Shown: piece after piece, positions 42,001 to 45,463 of the stretch
Numbering within the stretch: position 1 is the stretch's first letter
Layout: every line of letters starts with the position of its first letter
Source of the DNA: Nitrospinota bacterium
GTDB taxonomy: Bacteria > Nitrospinota > Nitrospinia > Nitrospinales > Nitrospinaceae
Assembly: GCA_029879645.1 (NCBI GenBank)
Contig: JAOUPX010000012.1
Location: 1-45,463 of the forward strand
DNA: 45,463 nucleotides
Reading direction: 5' to 3'
Made by a program: the position numbers and the translations under genes
Notes under the pieces: generated by a model
Database searches by the model: none
Seen by the model: the letters and a program-made list of their open reading frames with translations, nothing else
Told to the model about the DNA's origin: nothing

Positions 42001-43824
42001 TCAGGCAATCGCCAGGAAATTGCAGGCCTGATAGCAGGCATTGCAGTTGATGCACAGATCCATATCGATGTGGGCGGCGACCTTTTTGGTACCGCCGGTA
42101 ATGGCACCTGTGGGGCAGGGCTTGATGCACGCTCCACAGGCCACGCAATCGTCCTCTTTCACCACATACTTGTACAGGCCGGTACACATGGCCGCGTCGC
42201 AGACCTGATCAACGATGTGCCGTTCGTACTCCTTGCGGAAATATTTGAGTCCGGTCAGAACGGCTTTGACGGCGGTTTCTCCCAGGCCGCACAAGGAGGT
42301 CATGTTGATTTCCTCGCACATGGACTGAAGTTTGTCGAGGTACTCCATTTTGCCTCGGCCTTCGGCGATATCGTCCAGCATGTTTTTGATCAGGGTGAGG
42401 CCGATTCTGCAGGGCGTACACTTGCCGCAGGTTTCGGCCTGATTGAAGCCGATGGAAAACCGGGTCAGGTCGATCACGCAGGCGGAGGCGTCGTAAGCCG
42501 CCAGGCTTGCCTGACCCATAATGACACCTGCGTCAATAAGGCTCTCATAATCCGTTTTGATATCGATTTTTTCCGGAGGCAGGAACCCGCCGGTAACGCC
42601 GCCGATATGCACCACTTTGAGTTCTTTTTTCTTGAGGATACCGCCGCAGTAGTCTTCGACGATCTCGCGGACTGTGGTGTTCATATCGAATTCCATCAGG
42701 CCGTTGTATTTAATGTTGCCCGCCAGCGCCCAGATCTTACAACCATGCGCATTGTCCGGACCCATGGAGAGGTACCAGTCGGCGCCGTTATTGATGATGA
42801 AGGGTACCGTGGCATAGGATTCGGCGTTGTTGAGACTGGTGGGGTATCCCCATAATCCTCTTTCTGCAGAATGAGGGGGTTGGGCTTTTGGGAACGGTCG
42901 TTTGCCTTCTACGGATGCCATCAGCGCGGTCGATTCCCCGCCGATAAACGCTTCCATGCCTTCATGCACATAACAATCGATGCTGAAGTCCGATCCCATA
43001 ATATTGTTGCCCAGAAAACCGCGCTCACGGGCCTGCTCCAGCGCTTTGTTGAGGCGGCGTACCGCAATCGAATAATCTGAACGGGTGTAGATAATGGCTT
43101 CGGTGGCCTGGATGGCATAGGCGGCGATCAGTAATCCCTCCAGCACCTGGTGCGGACAGCCTTCCATGACACTGCGGTCCATGTAAGATGCCGGATTGCC
43201 TTCGTCCCCGTTGACCATGATGAAGCGCTTCTCGGCCTTTTGATTGGCGGCTTTCTCCCATTTTTCACCGGTTATAAAACCACCGCCGCCTTTACCGCGC
43301 AGATTGGATTTTTTTACCTCGGCAATGACTTCCGCCGGTTTCATGGTGGTCAGCACTTTCTTGAGCGCTTCATAACCGCCCACTTCCAGATAGTCGTCTA
43401 TGTTTTCCGGGTCGAGGTTACCGCCGTGCGCCAGTGCGACACGTTGTTGCTTCTGGAGGGTTTCGTAATAATCCTCCTTGGCCGCGCCCTTGGCAACGGG
43501 TTTGCCGCCGATGATGTGGTCCTTCATGATCTTGGCGACCATGTCGGGTTTGACGTTTTCATAAGTCACGCGAGGCTGGCCGGGAACATACACGTCGACC
43601 AGAACGTCTCGGCTGCAATAACCGCGGCATCCCACCTGGCCCAGGGAGCATCCCCCTTTTTCCTGGATTTCGGCAGCAGCCTTATGCTCTTCGATTTGCT
43701 TTTCGAATTCCTTATAAACCTCTTCGGCACCTTCAGCAATGCCGCTCAGGCTTTTGCAAACGGTAATCTTCACCGTTTCTTTTTTGGTGCTTGAGGCTTT
43801 GGCTTGTTCCGCCACAGCTTCCAT
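42001..43824 (-). CDS. NuoF/HndC-type FMN iron-sulfur NADH dehydrogenase subunit
   Basis: 607 residues in three parts. Residues 18-85 resemble the thioredoxin-like [2Fe-2S] domain (VCKSLSGIAEGA, then GCRGYCSRDV), but the second Cys of the usual Cx4C is Gly28; Cys59 stands near. The NuoF core holds LRGKGGGGF (175-183) and GDEGNPASYMDRS for NADH/FMN, then CGKCTPCRIG and SLCGLG for a [4Fe-4S] cluster. The C-terminal 60 residues hold two 4Fe-4S ferredoxin motifs (CVACGACIKPCPTGAI and CINCNACYQACNFLAI). This resembles HndC and bifurcating or hydrogenase-linked subunits. AGGAG Shine-Dalgarno; no partner subunits next to it, own terminator. Confidence 0.88.
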   Translation of the reverse strand: MEAVAEQAKASSTKKETVKITVCKSLSGIAEGAEEVYKEFEKQIEEHKAAAEIQEKGGCSLGQVGCRGYCSRDVLVDVYVPGQPRVTYENVKPDMVAKIMKDHIIGGKPVAKGAAKEDYYETLQKQQRVALAHGGNLDPENIDDYLEVGGYEALKKVLTTMKPAEVIAEVKKSNLRGKGGGGFITGEKWEKAANQKAEKRFIMVNGDEGNPASYMDRSVMEGCPHQVLEGLLIAAYAIQATEAIIYTRSDYSIAVRRLNKALEQARERGFLGNNIMGSDFSIDCYVHEGMEAFIGGESTALMASVEGKRPFPKAQPPHSAERGLWGYPTSLNNAESYATVPFIINNGADWYLSMGPDNAHGCKIWALAGNIKYNGLMEFDMNTTVREIVEDYCGGILKKKELKVVHIGGVTGGFLPPEKIDIKTDYESLIDAGVIMGQASLAAYDASACVIDLTRFSIGFNQAETCGKCTPCRIGLTLIKNMLDDIAEGRGKMEYLDKLQSMCEEINMTSLCGLGETAVKAVLTGLKYFRKEYERHIVDQVCDAAMCTGLYKYVVKEDDCVACGACIKPCPTGAITGGTKKVAAHIDMDLCINCNACYQACNFLAIA

Positions 43825-44272
43825 GGGGTTTCTCCTATGACTCTATATAATCATTGATTTTTAAGTTTCTTAATCAGCCACCGACCCTCAAAAAAACTAT
43901 CAGGGAGGGTAAGTGGGAAGACGCAAATAATAATACAAATTGACACAGGTTCCAAGGATTTTCAATAAAATCCAAGGGGAAGAATGGGAAAAGTTTGGTG
44001 TGCTAATGATTGAAATGAAAGAAAATACGCCGGATATTCGCCCGGGCAGGGCTGGACCTGTCAAAATACCTGAAGCAGGATCTCAAAACCCATTAAACTA
44101 AGGACTTTAGGGTCGGAAAAGGGCCTGTATCCTGTAACATAGAACGGAACATACCGGATTTTGGTCATTGCGGTCCGAAAAAAAACTCCGGCAGGTCCTG
44201 CAAAGCCGGAGAACCTGCAGGTGTTATAGCTAAAGAAGAGGCGGGGGAAGCCTTAAAAAGGCTCATGGAGTT
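43825..44272. other. Intergenic region upstream of the NuoF-like gene
   Basis: 448 bp. The left 60 bp is AT-rich (TATATA-type -10 candidate for the minus-strand flavoprotein, no clear -35). On the plus strand, TTGACA (43940-43945) stands 17 bases before CAATAA, followed by AGGGGA and a nine-codon ORF, too little to call a gene. The right part holds the terminator of the Vgb-like gene. No conventional ORF is credible. Confidence 0.5.
44178..44211 (-). terminator. Rho-independent terminator of the Vgb-like gene
   Basis: On the minus strand, stem CTCCGGC (44205-44211) pairs with GCCGGAG (44186-44192) with a 12-base loop and is followed by eight Ts. It lies about 60 bp after the stop of the beta-propeller gene. 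An overlapping CCTGCAGG-based pairing is an alternative fold. Confidence 0.8.
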
Positions 44273-45364
44273 TTAACGGGTGTTTTTGTCGAGACACAGT
44301 TTTCCTTCGCAGGGAACCAATAATCCAATCTTATTGTTAAATTTTCCCTGAAAATACTCACCCATTTCGGTAAACCATACATTTCCATTCTCATCTACGA
44401 GAATTTGGGTGGGGCGGCTGTTGGGGTCGGGTAAATTATAGTATTTTACTCCCTGCCCGGTCCCTGGTTTGGCTTGTGACAGGTCAAGACTGCCAATGGC
44501 AAAGGGGTTGGCGGCGGTAAACCAGACGTAACCCCGCTTTTCATCAAAAGAAATGCCATGAGGTTTGCGTTCCCCGCCCAGATGATATTCCTGGATTTTT
44601 GGTTTTTTCTGCTTTAAATCCAGTTTTCCCAGTTTGCTGGCGAACATTTCAGTCAGCCAGATTGTACCGTCTTTAGCGGCGGCCAGTCCGTGGGGGACCG
44701 ATTTTTCGGGGGGAATAATGGTTTCTTCCACGTTTCCGGTTTTGATATCCATTGAACCGAGCTTGTTGAAGAATATATTGACCCAGTACATTCCCCCCTG
44801 GGTGTACCAGACTTTGTTTCCGACCAGTACCAATGCGTGAGGATTACCAGATCCCACAGGAAATTCGGTGATTTTGCCGGATAAGGGGTCGAGACGCCCT
44901 ATTTTATTGGTATGAAACTCCAGGAACCAGATTGTTCCATCCTGGCCTTCCGCAATCTGATGGGGTTCGCTGTGCGGGGAGGGAATGTCGTATTCCTTGA
45001 TCTTGCCGGTCTTGGGATCAAGACTGCCAATGCGGTTGCCTCCCTCCGTGAACCAGATCATTCCGTTTTTGGCTACGGTCAGAAAATAAGGCCTGCTGTT
45101 GGGGTTAGGCAATTCGTATTCAGTGATGCCTTCGGAAGTCAAAGACTTGGCCTTGGTGGGGTCAAGCATTCCAATGCGGTTGGCATTAATCTCGGTAAAC
45201 CAGATATTGCCCCTGCCATCAAGCGCCAGGTCTGCAGGACTGCTGTCGGGCGTCGGTGTGTGATATTCCAATACAATATCAGCAAACGCCTGGGAAGATA
45301 TCCCCAGAAAGCACCCAAAAACTACAACGCTAAATCGCAACTTGTCGAACGAATTCTTAGGCAA
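44273..45364 (-). CDS. Secreted Vgb-like (virginiamycin B lyase-type) beta-propeller
   Basis: 363 residues. Signal peptide SVVVFGCFLGISSQAFA with cleavage before DIVLEY. The rest has seven or so repeats of the blade pattern GNIWFTEINANRIGMLDP, as in streptogramin lyase and related propellers. The start is TTG at 45362-45364 with AAAGG about seven bases upstream; the signal peptide fits this choice. Vgb-type proteins with a signal peptide are exported and mostly of unknown function, so antibiotic inactivation should not be assumed. Followed by a good terminator; monocistronic. Confidence 0.75.
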   Translation of the reverse strand: MPKNSFDKLRFSVVVFGCFLGISSQAFADIVLEYHTPTPDSSPADLALDGRGNIWFTEINANRIGMLDPTKAKSLTSEGITEYELPNPNSRPYFLTVAKNGMIWFTEGGNRIGSLDPKTGKIKEYDIPSPHSEPHQIAEGQDGTIWFLEFHTNKIGRLDPLSGKITEFPVGSGNPHALVLVGNKVWYTQGGMYWVNIFFNKLGSMDIKTGNVEETIIPPEKSVPHGLAAAKDGTIWLTEMFASKLGKLDLKQKKPKIQEYHLGGERKPHGISFDEKRGYVWFTAANPFAIGSLDLSQAKPGTGQGVKYYNLPDPNSRPTQILVDENGNVWFTEMGEYFQGKFNNKIGLLVPCEGKLCLDKNTR

Positions 45365-45408
45365 GACACCAACCTTTTAATATCAACTGTTTAGGAATGG
45401 ATGATCAT

Positions 45409-45414
45409 AGTATA
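45409..45414 (-). promoter_or_regulatory. Possible -10 box for the Vgb-like gene
   Basis: TATACT on the minus strand, about 45 bases before the TTG start, in an AT-rich leader. The -35 at the right distance is only T/A-rich, so the match is partial. Confidence 0.3.
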
Positions 45415-45463
45415 GCCACATTTGGTTTGATTTTAAAAGGCTAAATTATTGTCCCTTTTTTCA

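Noticed and set aside
44273-45364. Streptogramin resistance gene
   Set aside because: Signal peptide and generic propeller repeats do not show an antibiotic-inactivating role.

Overview
The window looks like a stretch of chromosome from a Gram-negative bacterium. It encodes lipopolysaccharide and O-antigen or capsule genes, several lipoproteins, an AlgI/AlgJ-type O-acetylation pair and an ADP-heptose-type glycosyltransferase. I cannot name the species. A Nitrospinota- or Deltaproteobacteria-like environmental lineage is a guess from the gene mix (isolated NuoF-like flavoprotein, hut genes, RNI-type leucine-rich repeat proteins). No IS element, CRISPR array, rRNA or phage gene was seen. One tRNA-Thr (TGT) gene lies near 25.1 kb.

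Region 1 (1-15.8 kb, all minus strand) is one compact polysaccharide operon transcribed right to left. It begins with rfbF-rfbG (CDP-glucose formation and 4,6-dehydration). A sugar C-methyltransferase, an RmlC-type epimerase, an SDR reductase/epimerase and a second C-methyltransferase-like protein follow. Together these predict a CDP-linked branched (C-methyl) 6-deoxyhexose, because no 3-dehydrase (rfbH) is present. Next come a CmcI-type methyltransferase/hydroxylase, a Wzx-type flippase, a GT2, an SDR and two GT4 enzymes. The fnlA-fnlB-fnlC set for UDP-N-acetyl-L-fucosamine follows, and a further SDR runs off the left edge. At least eight junctions are start/stop overlaps (ATGA, GTGA, TGATG, TAATG), and these fix several starts downstream of the longest possible ORF. 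No Wzy polymerase and no initiating transferase were found in the window.

Region 2 (15.9-21.4 kb, minus) holds a membrane FlaA1/CapD-type nucleotide-sugar dehydratase, an AlgJ/AlgX-like SGNH protein with an MBOAT acyltransferase (polysaccharide O-acetylation), and APS kinase CysC. A 31-codon ORF with a strong Shine-Dalgarno and one membrane helix lies on the plus strand at 21664-21759.

Region 3 (21.9-25.2 kb, minus) has a small kinase-like protein, a cysteine-rich lipoprotein, a GrlR-like protein, a tandem pair of paralogous lipoproteins and tRNA-Thr.

Region 4 (25.4-45.4 kb) is visibly more GC-rich in its first half. It carries an RND/MMPL exporter, an intergenic repeat patch, a PEGA lipoprotein, hutG-hutU-hutI (histidine degradation without hutH here), a small ferritin-like protein, a zinc-ribbon protein and a DHH phosphoesterase. 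It continues with a heptosyltransferase-type GT9 that overlaps a convergent GT2, an OppA-type lipoprotein, two overlapping leucine-rich-repeat genes, a secreted coiled-coil-like protein, a monocistronic NuoF-like iron-sulfur flavoprotein with its own terminator, and a secreted Vgb-like beta-propeller.
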